Assembly: GCA_965247565.1 (NCBI GenBank)
Contig: CBDFHF010000003.1
Location: forward strand, 62,001 to 126,000
Direction: 5' to 3'
DNA: 64,000 nucleotides
Origin: CBDFHF01 sp965247565
GTDB lineage: Bacteria > Pseudomonadota > Gammaproteobacteria > Methylococcales > Methylomonadaceae
Positions within the stretch are counted from its first letter, which is position 1, and each line of letters starts with the position of its first letter. Positions 34,245-41,126 of this stretch are shown here, one piece after another. Made by a program: the position numbers and the translations under genes. The notes below the pieces were generated by a model. The model was not told the DNA's origin and did no database searches. It was given only the letters and a program-made list of their open reading frames with translations.

Positions 34245-34865
34245 ATGCAGATGCGATTTTCCTTTATTTTGGCAACTATTCTACTTCAACTTCCGGATAT
34301 ATCCTGGGGCGATGACAGGCTAGAGGTAAAGTCCGTATTGGAGATGCGCCAGGAAAACGTTGTAGTTCAGGAATGGGATTTGAGTTGTGGCGCTGCAACC
34401 CTAACTACCTTGTTGAATTATCAACATGGTGATTTCGTTTCGGAAAGGGAAGTTGCTGAAGGACTAATGAAGCGTAAGGAATATATCGAACATCCATTTT
34501 TGGTTCAAATCCGGCAGGGTTTTTCATTACTAGACCTGAAAAATTATGTCGATGCTCGGGGTTATCGGGGTATCGGTTTCGGTAAACTCAGCCTCAAAGA
34601 ACTTATCAGCAAGGCGCCTATCATCGTGCCCATACAATCCAATGGTTACAATCACTTTGTTATTTTTCGTGGAATCGCAGGTAATCGTGCGCTATTAGCA
34701 GATCCTGCGTGGGGTAATCGTACGCTGCTTGTTTCCAGATTTGAAGATAGCTGGATTGACTATCCGGAGCTTGGCAAGATTGGCTTTGTAGTCGAACGTC
34801 AGGATGGCTTGGCACCACCGAATAAGTTAGCTCCGCGTATTGATGAGTTTGTTATGTTGCAATAA
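34245..34865 (+). CDS. Exported C39-family cysteine peptidase (FapD-like)
   Basis: The protein has about 206 residues from the ATG at 34245, with a signal-like start (MQMRFSFILATILLQLPDISWG). The C39 fold is complete: oxyanion Gln42 and catalytic Cys48 in VVQEWDLSCGAATLTTLL, His137 in GYNHFVIFRG and Asp153 in LLADPAWGNRTLL. C39 peptidases cleave after double-glycine leaders, usually fused to an ABC exporter; this one is stand-alone and exported, like FapD of the Pseudomonas functional amyloid system. An ATG at 34251 is an alternative start, and no strong ribosome site is seen for either. It lies between cargo gene A and the outer-membrane protein. Confidence 0.87.
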   Translation: MQMRFSFILATILLQLPDISWGDDRLEVKSVLEMRQENVVVQEWDLSCGAATLTTLLNYQHGDFVSEREVAEGLMKRKEYIEHPFLVQIRQGFSLLDLKNYVDARGYRGIGFGKLSLKELISKAPIIVPIQSNGYNHFVIFRGIAGNRALLADPAWGNRTLLVSRFEDSWIDYPELGKIGFVVERQDGLAPPNKLAPRIDEFVMLQ

Positions 34866-34944
34866 TCAAAAACAAAAGTTTTTAACGGGTAGCAAAATAT
34901 TTTCGTTCAATAAAAATAATAATTACAACTCAGGAGAAAAGATT

Positions 34945-36144
34945 ATGGAATCGACAGTGCAAACAGGGATTCACGAAAAAAGCACAAATGAGTCTAGGTG
35001 TTTTTTGTCTTTATTAGTTTTTTTTTGCGGGTGTGGCCTACCTGTTTCTGCAAGTGCAGCGAGTCAAAGCCCAACGAACACAGAACTGCAGAAACAACTG
35101 CAAGAACGCGATGCCATCATAGACGATCTTCTGCACCGGGTCAGGCTGCTTGAAAACAAAGCCAATCAACCTGCTTCCGCTACGGGTAAGGTTACATCAG
35201 TGCCCACACAAAGTCAGTCAGTAGCCGCACAGGAACGACCTTCTGCATCGAAAAAAACAAAATCCGGCAGCGCAAGTGGTGGGGCGGGCTCTTTTGAAGT
35301 CGACGAGAAGACCGCGATTCGGGCCTTGGAACGTACATTAACAACCCAGGGCGCATTGCTTTTACCGGCGTGGGGCTTGGAAATTCAACCTTCATTTAGT
35401 TATAGCCGAGCAAACCAAAAGGAAGCATTTTTAAGGGTGGTCGGTGAAGATCCTTTGGTAGGTAACCTTGAACAACGCTCAGACAGTTATACGTTTGGCA
35501 TTCAAGGACGACTAGGTTTGCCGTTTGATTCGCAGTTTGAACTTTATCTTCCTTTGAGAATGAGGGATCAGTCTCTTTTTGAGCCCGTGGGTTTTATTGA
35601 TAAAAGTGAAACGCAAACAACGGCTTGGTCATTGGGCGATTTGAGCATCGGATTTGCGAAAACTTTATTACGCGAAAAAAATTGGTGGCCTGATTTAATT
35701 GGACGCGTAACCTGGGATTCCCACACAGGCCGAAAGACTAAGAACGGTATAAGCCTAGGGGATGGTTATCATGAACTGGAAGGATCCTTGACCGCAATAA
35801 AACGCCTCGATCCACTGGCACTGTTTACGGTTATTAATTATCAAAGAGCTTTTGAAAATGATAACTACAAGCCAGGAGATCAGTACGGTATATCGTTAGG
35901 GGTATCCATGGCTACCAGTCCCGAAACTTCAATCAATGCAATATTCCAACAAAGCTTTGTTTTGGAGAATATACAAAACGGTAAAAAGACCGTTGGTAGC
36001 GACCAAAGTATCAGTTTGCTCAGCCTGGGTGTTTCCTGGACGGTCGGACGTGGAAGCCTGTTATCCATTAGCCCTACCATCGGCTTATCGGAAGATGCGC
36101 CGGACTACGCTGCTACCGTATCGTGGTCTTATCGCGTGCAGTGA
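34945..36144 (+). CDS. Coiled-coil plus beta-barrel outer-membrane protein (FapF-like export channel)
   Basis: The 399-residue protein starts at the ATG at 34945 (AGGAG 8 nt upstream). It has a signal peptide (LSLLVFFCGCGLPVSASA), a periplasmic coiled coil (NTELQKQLQERDAIIDDLL...VRLLENK), a Ser/Lys/Gln-rich linker, then ALERTLTTQGALLLPAWG leading into a beta-barrel of alternating strands ending in VSWSYRVQ. This order of coiled coil, linker and barrel, and the ALERTL..GALLLP..G..E..PSFSY motif, match FapF, the amyloid secretion channel of Pseudomonas. A generic MetA-type barrel protein is the alternative. The gap from the C39 stop is 79 nt. Confidence 0.75.
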   Translation: MESTVQTGIHEKSTNESRCFLSLLVFFCGCGLPVSASAASQSPTNTELQKQLQERDAIIDDLLHRVRLLENKANQPASATGKVTSVPTQSQSVAAQERPSASKKTKSGSASGGAGSFEVDEKTAIRALERTLTTQGALLLPAWGLEIQPSFSYSRANQKEAFLRVVGEDPLVGNLEQRSDSYTFGIQGRLGLPFDSQFELYLPLRMRDQSLFEPVGFIDKSETQTTAWSLGDLSIGFAKTLLREKNWWPDLIGRVTWDSHTGRKTKNGISLGDGYHELEGSLTAIKRLDPLALFTVINYQRAFENDNYKPGDQYGISLGVSMATSPETSINAIFQQSFVLENIQNGKKTVGSDQSISLLSLGVSWTVGRGSLLSISPTIGLSEDAPDYAATVSWSYRVQ

Positions 36145-36164
36145 TGCAGAAAGCCTAATGAGGG

Positions 36165-36196
36165 GAAAGCCGCCGTTGGTTGAAGGGCGGCTTTTC
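36165..36196. terminator. Bidirectional terminator between channel gene and cargo gene B
   Basis: GAAAGCCGCC and GGCGGCTTTTC form a stem with an 11-nt loop, flanked by AAA on one side and TTTT on the other. It can stop both the channel transcript and the convergent cargo B transcript. Confidence 0.85.
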
Positions 36197-36201
36197 GCTG
36201 A

Positions 36202-36522
36202 TCAGTTCTTAGTTATCGTGGTAAAAATCCCACCGCCACTTCTTTTTATACTGGAAGTGAATGCCCGGTAACCAAATGAATTCGCTCGTATAGTTGACGT
36301 TAACGTCGCTCCGGACTGGGTTTGCAAAGTGACTACTTCGTTGCGTTTCGTATTAAAAAGTAAACCGTCCCGCCCAAAAGTAAATGTAAAATTTCCTAGC
36401 GCTCCGGCAGTTACGGATTCCATTTGCTCCGAATTCAGCAAAAACGGCGCCTCGGCACTCCAGCAAGGAGCGCTACATAACAATGCTAAGCCACTTACAA
36501 TGACTATTGATATTTTATTCAT
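36202..36522 (-). CDS. Exported small protein with double-glycine-like motif (cargo candidate B)
   Basis: The 106-residue protein has a Sec-type signal (MNKISIVIVSGLALLCSAPCWSA), then residues 29-40 LNSEQMESVTAG, aligned residue for residue with the motif of the protein at 33610. The remainder is rich in Phe, Thr, Ser, Gly and Arg (FTFTFGRDGLLFN, GGGIFTTITKN) and looks beta-prone, as amyloid or fibre subunits do; that is inference. The ATG at 36522 has AGGTGG 6 nt upstream, so the longer frame from 36603 is rejected. It is transcribed from the operator-promoter at 36603-36646. Confidence 0.75.
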   Translation of the reverse strand: MNKISIVIVSGLALLCSAPCWSAEAPFLLNSEQMESVTAGALGNFTFTFGRDGLLFNTKRNEVVTLQTQSGATLTSTIRANSFGYRAFTSSIKRSGGGIFTTITKN

Positions 36523-36841
36523 AATTAACCACCTATGGTTGTTGATCTGAAGGATCTTGCAACTCGGAAAAAAGGAATAACCAAACCTCTCCCGTCTACG
36601 CATTTATATAATTAGGTAGTTGATATGTCATCACCTATAAAGGTGAACAGCTCTCAGTGGCCCTATCTATTTTGGGTAAAACCATCCGGCCAAAGACGGC
36701 TTGGACGAGCAGCTGCTATTTATGCACAAGTCAGCTCAATCGGTATTTTTATGGTGAGCCTGTCTAAAAAACCGTCCGGTTTTTGTCAATCATTACATTT
36801 TTTGATGCTGAAACAGAACTGGTCAAGGAAACTTTCAACTC
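36523..36841. other. 319-bp leader and control region of cargo gene B
   Basis: The region holds the island operator-promoter at 36603-36646 and a leader of about 74 nt for the minus-strand cargo gene. The rest (36650-36841), toward rimI, shows no feature I can support. Confidence 0.5.
36603..36646 (-). promoter_or_regulatory. Island operator with sigma-70-like promoter (copy 3)
   Basis: On the minus strand TCACCT-TTAT-AGGTGA (36646-36631) runs into ATGACA (36631-36626), a 5/6 -35. Exactly 17 bp later comes TATAAA (36608-36603), a 5/6 -10. It is the best promoter of the three copies and drives the small exported protein at 36522. Confidence 0.75.
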
Positions 36842-37381
36842 TCAAAAAACCTCCAGCGCCAACATAATGGCATCTTCCCGACCATGAGTTGCCGGATAAT
36901 AGCCCTTTCTTATGCCTATTTCGTTAAAACCCATAGACTCATAGAGCGCAATAGCAACGGTGTTACTGGGTCTGACTTCCAAAAATACCGTTTCGGCGCG
37001 ACCTTTGATAATGTCCAGCAAGCTTTCCAGCATCTTGCGACCTATACCCTGGCCTTGCTCGGACGGGTCAACACAAATATTTAAGATATGCGCTTCGCCA
37101 ACGGCGATAGACACAATAATGTAACCGACGATAGTATCCTGCTCTTCACAGACCCAGCAATCGTAACGGGCTCGAAAACAGTCTTTAAAAATATCCTCAC
37201 TCCAGGGAAATTGATAACTTTTTTCTTCAATCGCCAGCACATTGGAAACATCTGAGCCAGTCATTCTGCGTAATCGTAATAAATCATTTTTGCCAACAGA
37301 CCCGGGGAATACTTTGGCGTAAAACTCTCTATCCGCATCATAGACTACAAAATTTTTAAATTTATCAACCCAACCACGCAT
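36842..37381 (-). CDS. rimI: Ribosomal protein alanine N-acetyltransferase RimI
   Basis: RimI acetylates the N-terminal alanine of ribosomal protein S18. The GNAT fold is clear: MTGSDVSNVLAIEEKSYQFPWS, the acetyl-CoA loop VDPSEQGQGIGRKML and the C-terminal LEVRPSNTVAIALYESMGFNEIG. At 179 residues it is about 30 longer than usual because of an N-terminal extension (residues 1-38). The extended start is supported by GAAGG 6 nt upstream and by its position 2 nt after the uracil-DNA glycosylase stop. That operon pair is conserved in many gammaproteobacteria. Confidence 0.9.
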   Translation of the reverse strand: MRGWVDKFKNFVVYDADREFYAKVFPGSVGKNDLLRLRRMTGSDVSNVLAIEEKSYQFPWSEDIFKDCFRARYDCWVCEEQDTIVGYIIVSIAVGEAHILNICVDPSEQGQGIGRKMLESLLDIIKGRAETVFLEVRPSNTVAIALYESMGFNEIGIRKGYYPATHGREDAIMLALEVF

Positions 37382-37383
37382 AA

Positions 37384-38082
37384 TTAACCTTCACTTTTCT
37401 TAATTTGTTGCACGGCAAAGAGCAAATCTTGCCAAGCTTTGCGTTTTTCTAATAATGAACGTAGCAAATAAGCCGGATGATAAACCACGACCACCGGAGT
37501 TGTCCCCAAAAAATGGACCTTACCCCTGAGTTTGCCAATGGGTTGATCTGTTTTTAATAGCGTTTGCGCCGCAATTCGGCCCACTGCTAATATAATTTTT
37601 GGCTGAACTAAATCCCTTTGACGTTGCAAATATTGGCTGCAGTGTTGTATTTCGTCCGGTTTAGGGTCACGGTTATTGGGTGGTCTGCATTTAAGAATGT
37701 TGGAAATATACACATCTTCTCTAGCCAGCCCTATCGCCCTCAGCATTTCTGTTAACAACAAACCAGCTTTGCCAACGAAAGGTAAACCCTGTATGTCTTC
37801 GCTTTGGCCGGGGGCCTCTCCAATCAGCATCCAATCTGCTTGTTGATTACCGCTACCGAAAACGGTCTGAGTGCGGGTTTCGCAAAGATTACATAGTGTG
37901 CAGTCGGCGACTTCAGCTTTTAAGGTAGTCCAACTATCGCTGGCAAACTCAGTATGGGGAATGTCGATTCGATTTGTTGGTGTGCTAACATCAGACTGCG
38001 GTTGCTGTGGAACAGTAAACCGGTGCTGCCATATATCGATACCTAGAGCATGGAGGTATTGCAGACGAGTTTCGTTATCCAT
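37384..38082 (-). CDS. Type 4 uracil-DNA glycosylase (Fe-S)
   Basis: The 232-residue family 4 uracil-DNA glycosylase removes uracil from DNA. Visible are two N-terminal cluster cysteines (CTLCNLCETR), motif A GEAPGQSEDIQGLPFVG, the second cysteine pair with 16 residues between (CRPPNNRDPKPDEIQHC) and the C-terminal VYHPAYLLR. The first about 60 residues are a non-conserved extension, sometimes seen in proteins resembling phage SPO1 polymerase N-termini. It overlaps nothing and is followed 2 nt later by rimI. Confidence 0.92.
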   Translation of the reverse strand: MDNETRLQYLHALGIDIWQHRFTVPQQPQSDVSTPTNRIDIPHTEFASDSWTTLKAEVADCTLCNLCETRTQTVFGSGNQQADWMLIGEAPGQSEDIQGLPFVGKAGLLLTEMLRAIGLAREDVYISNILKCRPPNNRDPKPDEIQHCSQYLQRQRDLVQPKIILAVGRIAAQTLLKTDQPIGKLRGKVHFLGTTPVVVVYHPAYLLRSLLEKRKAWQDLLFAVQQIKKSEG

Positions 38083-38106
38083 AACTAACCATTAGTCGCT
38101 TGTACA

Positions 38107-38128
38107 TTCCTGCGCCGAAGCGCAGGAA
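38107..38128 (-). terminator. UUCG-tetraloop hairpin downstream of leuA
   Basis: On the minus strand TTCCTGCGC-TTCG-GCGCAGGAA is a perfect 9-bp stem closed by a C(UUCG)G tetraloop, one of the most stable RNA hairpins. It lies 24 nt after the leuA stop. No U-tract follows, so it may be a stabilising 3' end or a partial terminator. Confidence 0.65.
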
Positions 38129-38152
38129 CTCTGAAAGAACCCAAAATAACAA

Positions 38153-39697
38153 TCAAACATCGCCTTTTTGTGGGTGTCTGCGTTGATCGGGCGTATGCAA
38201 TTTATTAACCGCATTGATATAGGCTTTAGCAGAAGCAATGACAATATCGGTATCTGCACCCAAGCCGTTGACGATTCGTCCGGCCTTCTCCAGACGCACT
38301 GTCACTTCGCCCTGAGCGTCAGTACCATTAGTGATGTTGTTGACCGAATAAAGCTCTAAGGAAGCATTCGATAGCACCAATTTTTCAATGGCTTTTAAGC
38401 TGGCATCGACTGCGCCACCGCCATCAGAATTACCAGTGACTTCTTTATTATCAATCCGCAAAGTCACAGTAGCATTAGGAATCTCACCAGTTTCTGAGCA
38501 CACTTTTAGAGCTATTAACTTGATCGATTCGTCTTCGGGCTCCAAACCACCTTCGGAAACCAATGCCTGTAGGTCTTCATCGAAGATCTCGTGTTTTTTA
38601 TCCGCCAATTGTTTAAACCGAGCGAAAGTTTCGTTAAGATCTTCTTCAGAGTCAAAATCAAAACCCAATTCAGTCAAGCGACTTTTAAAAGCATTTCGCC
38701 CGGAATGCTTGCCTATGACCATGCGATTTGCCGACCAGCCCACATCTTCAGCCCGCATGATTTCGTAAGTCTCGCGGTTTTTTAATACGCCGTCTTGGTG
38801 AATACCGGATTCATGCGCAAACGCATTAGCACCCACAATAGCTTTATTAGGCTGCACAGGAAAACCGGTTATAGACGAAACCAATTTTGAGCAAGTCACG
38901 ATCTCGCGGGTATCTACGGTGGTTTGGCAAGAGAATACATCTTGTCGAGTACGCACTGCCATAACCACTTCCTCTAAGGAAGCATTGCCGGCCCGCTCCC
39001 CCAAACCATTGATGGTACACTCAACCTGTCTGGCGCCATTCATCACAGCTGACAAGGAATTCGCTACCGCCAAGCCCAAATCATTATGACAATGCACAGA
39101 AAATATCGCTTTGTCTGAATTGGGTATACGCTGAATCAAATTGGCAATCGTAGCGCCAAATTGTTGCGGAATACTATAGCCAACCGTATCTGGGATATTT
39201 AAGGTGGTAGCACCAGCATCGATTACCGCCTCCAGAATCCGGCACAAAAAATCTTCTTCCGAGCGCCCGGCATCTTCGGGCGAAAACTCTACATCATCAG
39301 TGTATTGCCGTGCCCGCTTGACAGCTTTTACTGCATACTCAATCACTTGTTCCGGCTGCATTTTTAATTTCATTTGCATGTGGATGGGTGACGTAGCAAT
39401 GAAGGTATGGATCCGAGCTCTAGCCGCGCCTTTTAAGGCTTGACCAGCTAAATCAATGTCTTTATCCAAGGCTCTGGACAAACCGCAAACCGTGCTGTCC
39501 TTAATGATGTTGGCAACGGCTTGTACCGATTCAAAATCACCTCCACTGGCCGCCGGAAAACCGGCTTCAATCACATCAACCTTCAAGCGTTCCAATGCTT
39601 TAGCGATGCGTACTTTTTCTTCACGCGTCATCGACGCACCGGGACTTTGCTCGCCATCGCGCAAAGTGGTATCAAAAATAACTAATTTGTCTTTCAT
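38153..39697 (-). CDS. leuA: 2-Isopropylmalate synthase
   Basis: LeuA condenses acetyl-CoA and 2-oxoisovalerate, the first committed step of leucine synthesis. The 514-residue protein has the catalytic start IFDTTLRDGEQSPGASMT, metal ligands in FSVHCHNDLGLAVANS, EGIHQDG-type segment (ESGIHQDGVLKN) and a C-terminal leucine-feedback domain (TVTLRIDNKEVTG). It is separated from leuCDB by 30 kb. A gap of 246 bp lies between it and the upstream pssA; no leucine-rich leader peptide was found there. Confidence 0.97.
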   Translation of the reverse strand: MKDKLVIFDTTLRDGEQSPGASMTREEKVRIAKALERLKVDVIEAGFPAASGGDFESVQAVANIIKDSTVCGLSRALDKDIDLAGQALKGAARARIHTFIATSPIHMQMKLKMQPEQVIEYAVKAVKRARQYTDDVEFSPEDAGRSEEDFLCRILEAVIDAGATTLNIPDTVGYSIPQQFGATIANLIQRIPNSDKAIFSVHCHNDLGLAVANSLSAVMNGARQVECTINGLGERAGNASLEEVVMAVRTRQDVFSCQTTVDTREIVTCSKLVSSITGFPVQPNKAIVGANAFAHESGIHQDGVLKNRETYEIMRAEDVGWSANRMVIGKHSGRNAFKSRLTELGFDFDSEEDLNETFARFKQLADKKHEIFDEDLQALVSEGGLEPEDESIKLIALKVCSETGEIPNATVTLRIDNKEVTGNSDGGGAVDASLKAIEKLVLSNASLELYSVNNITNGTDAQGEVTVRLEKAGRIVNGLGADTDIVIASAKAYINAVNKLHTPDQRRHPQKGDV

Positions 39698-39943
39698 AAA
39701 AACTCCAAATACGGAGAAGTATCAACGTTGCCGTCGATATAGAAATAAGGGGATTTTAAAATTTAAAAAGCGTGAAAAGATAGATGCCCATCAGGGCAGC
39801 AGTCTTAAAGACAGGAAGAAAAGTACACAGAACACCGCGCCAGTTGACATTGCGTCAGCGAACGGTTTTACGGGGTTCTGTATGCTCAAAATATTCATGG
39901 TTCCTGACTATACGCGAATGATATTAGGCGCTCAAGCATATTT

Positions 39944-40699
39944 TTATGGCTTTCTGCCTTGTAAGCGAGTCTTACGTTTCCGCACCCTCATCACCAAAGT
40001 AAATATAGGGCCGGAAATCGCATATCCAAAAAATAGCAAAAACAGCATGGCTTCCGGCTGCGCCATCACAAACGCAATGCTTAGCATAACCATCGTTGAT
40101 ACAAAAAAAGGCACCTTGCCCTTTAAGTCAATTTCTTTAAAACTAGAGTATCTAAAGTTACTCACCATCAGCAATCCGGTGCCTATAGTTAATACAATCG
40201 CAATATACTTAACGACGTCAACATCGTATTGGTACTCTAAAGAAACCCAAATAAATCCGGCTAAGATTGCCGCCGCCGCAGGACTGGGTAATCCCTGAAA
40301 ATAGCGCTTATCAGCAGTTTCCAGCTGTGTATTAAAACGCGCCAGGCGTAATGCGCCTCCTGCTGTATGAACAAATGCAGCAAACAATCCCAATTTACCT
40401 AATGACGAAAACGCCCATAAATACATCACTAACGCTGGCGCTGCTCCGAATGACAACATATCGGACAAACTGTCATATTGCGCTCCAAATTCGCTTTGAG
40501 TATTAGTCAACCGCGCGACCCTACCATCTAAACCATCCAGGATCATGGCCACAAAAATAGCTACCGCTGCTGTTTCAAAACGCCCACCCATAGCGGAGGT
40601 AATTGCATAAAAACCGGAAAACAAGGCTCCAGTAGTAAATAAGTTTGGTAATAAATAAATGCCACGACTACGGCGAACAGAGGCGCTTTTTTGAGCCAT
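39944..40699 (-). CDS. pssA: CDP-diacylglycerol-serine O-phosphatidyltransferase
   Basis: PssA makes phosphatidylserine, the precursor of phosphatidylethanolamine. The 251-residue integral membrane protein has the CDP-alcohol phosphotransferase signature DGLDGRVARLTNTQ...FGAQYDSLSD and about seven hydrophobic segments. It is the Bacillus/yeast-like membrane type rather than the E. coli peripheral type. It is divergent from the small membrane protein at 40855 and upstream of leuA. Confidence 0.93.
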   Translation of the reverse strand: MAQKSASVRRSRGIYLLPNLFTTGALFSGFYAITSAMGGRFETAAVAIFVAMILDGLDGRVARLTNTQSEFGAQYDSLSDMLSFGAAPALVMYLWAFSSLGKLGLFAAFVHTAGGALRLARFNTQLETADKRYFQGLPSPAAAAILAGFIWVSLEYQYDVDVVKYIAIVLTIGTGLLMVSNFRYSSFKEIDLKGKVPFFVSTMVMLSIAFVMAQPEAMLFLLFFGYAISGPIFTLVMRVRKRKTRLQGRKP

Positions 40700-40720
40700 T
40701 TTTAAATTAATCCTTATTTA

Positions 40721-40824
40721 ATGATACATGTAAGTAACTGCGCGAATTATACAATGAGGACAAATACAATATCCTTGTTTATAAGATTTTTTATCTAAAC
40801 AGGTCAGTGCATGTAATGTATCAT
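40721..40824. promoter_or_regulatory. Inverted ATGATACAT / ATGTATCAT pair in a divergent promoter region
   Basis: A perfect 9-bp inverted pair, ATGATACAT (40721-40729) and ATGTATCAT (40816-40824), brackets the AT-rich region between pssA and the small gene at 40855. The half-sites are 86 bp apart, so they may be two binding sites of one regulator rather than a hairpin. Confidence 0.35.
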
Positions 40825-40854
40825 TTCAGCGCTTATAAAATTGACAGAGGGTTT

Positions 40855-41004
40855 ATGGCTATCTATACGGAAGGAAAAAAGGCAAGGCGTATCGCGGCAG
40901 TGCTTTATCTACTGTTTATGGGTTTTATTCTTGGGGGAACCTATTTATCGCAGCAACAAAAAGAAGCTGATGGCGAGCAAATGCAGAATAGTGTAAGTCG
41001 CTAA
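40855..41004 (+). CDS. Small single-span membrane protein (49 residues)
   Basis: The ATG at 40855 is preceded by GAGGG. The product has a basic start (EGKKARRIA), one membrane helix (AVLYLLFMGFILGGTYL) and a polar Gln/Glu-rich tail. An in-frame start at 40807 would add 16 residues but has no ribosome site. No family is recognised. It is divergent from pssA. Confidence 0.6.
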   Translation: MAIYTEGKKARRIAAVLYLLFMGFILGGTYLSQQQKEADGEQMQNSVSR

Positions 41005-41045
41005 AGTCACGTCAGGAAGTAACCTATGCCTACAAAATCGAAGTC

Positions 41046-41076
41046 CTGATCGTCCAGAGTAGTTCTGGACGATCAG
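41046..41076. terminator. Long perfect hairpin between small membrane gene and dxs
   Basis: CTGATCGTCCAGA and TCTGGACGATCAG form a 13-bp perfect stem with a 5-nt loop between convergent genes. The minus-strand side is followed by GGACTTCGATTTTG, weakly T-rich. It probably marks the 3' end of the dxs/hopanoid operon. Confidence 0.65.
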
Positions 41077-41126
41077 AATTACAACAGCTTAATTTGATTT
41101 CTCCGCTTTTTTGGATTCCAAAAAAC

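Noticed and set aside
39456..40298. Open frame of 280 codons on the plus strand
   Set aside because: It lies antisense to leuA and pssA, both certain genes; it has no ribosome site and no recognisable domain.
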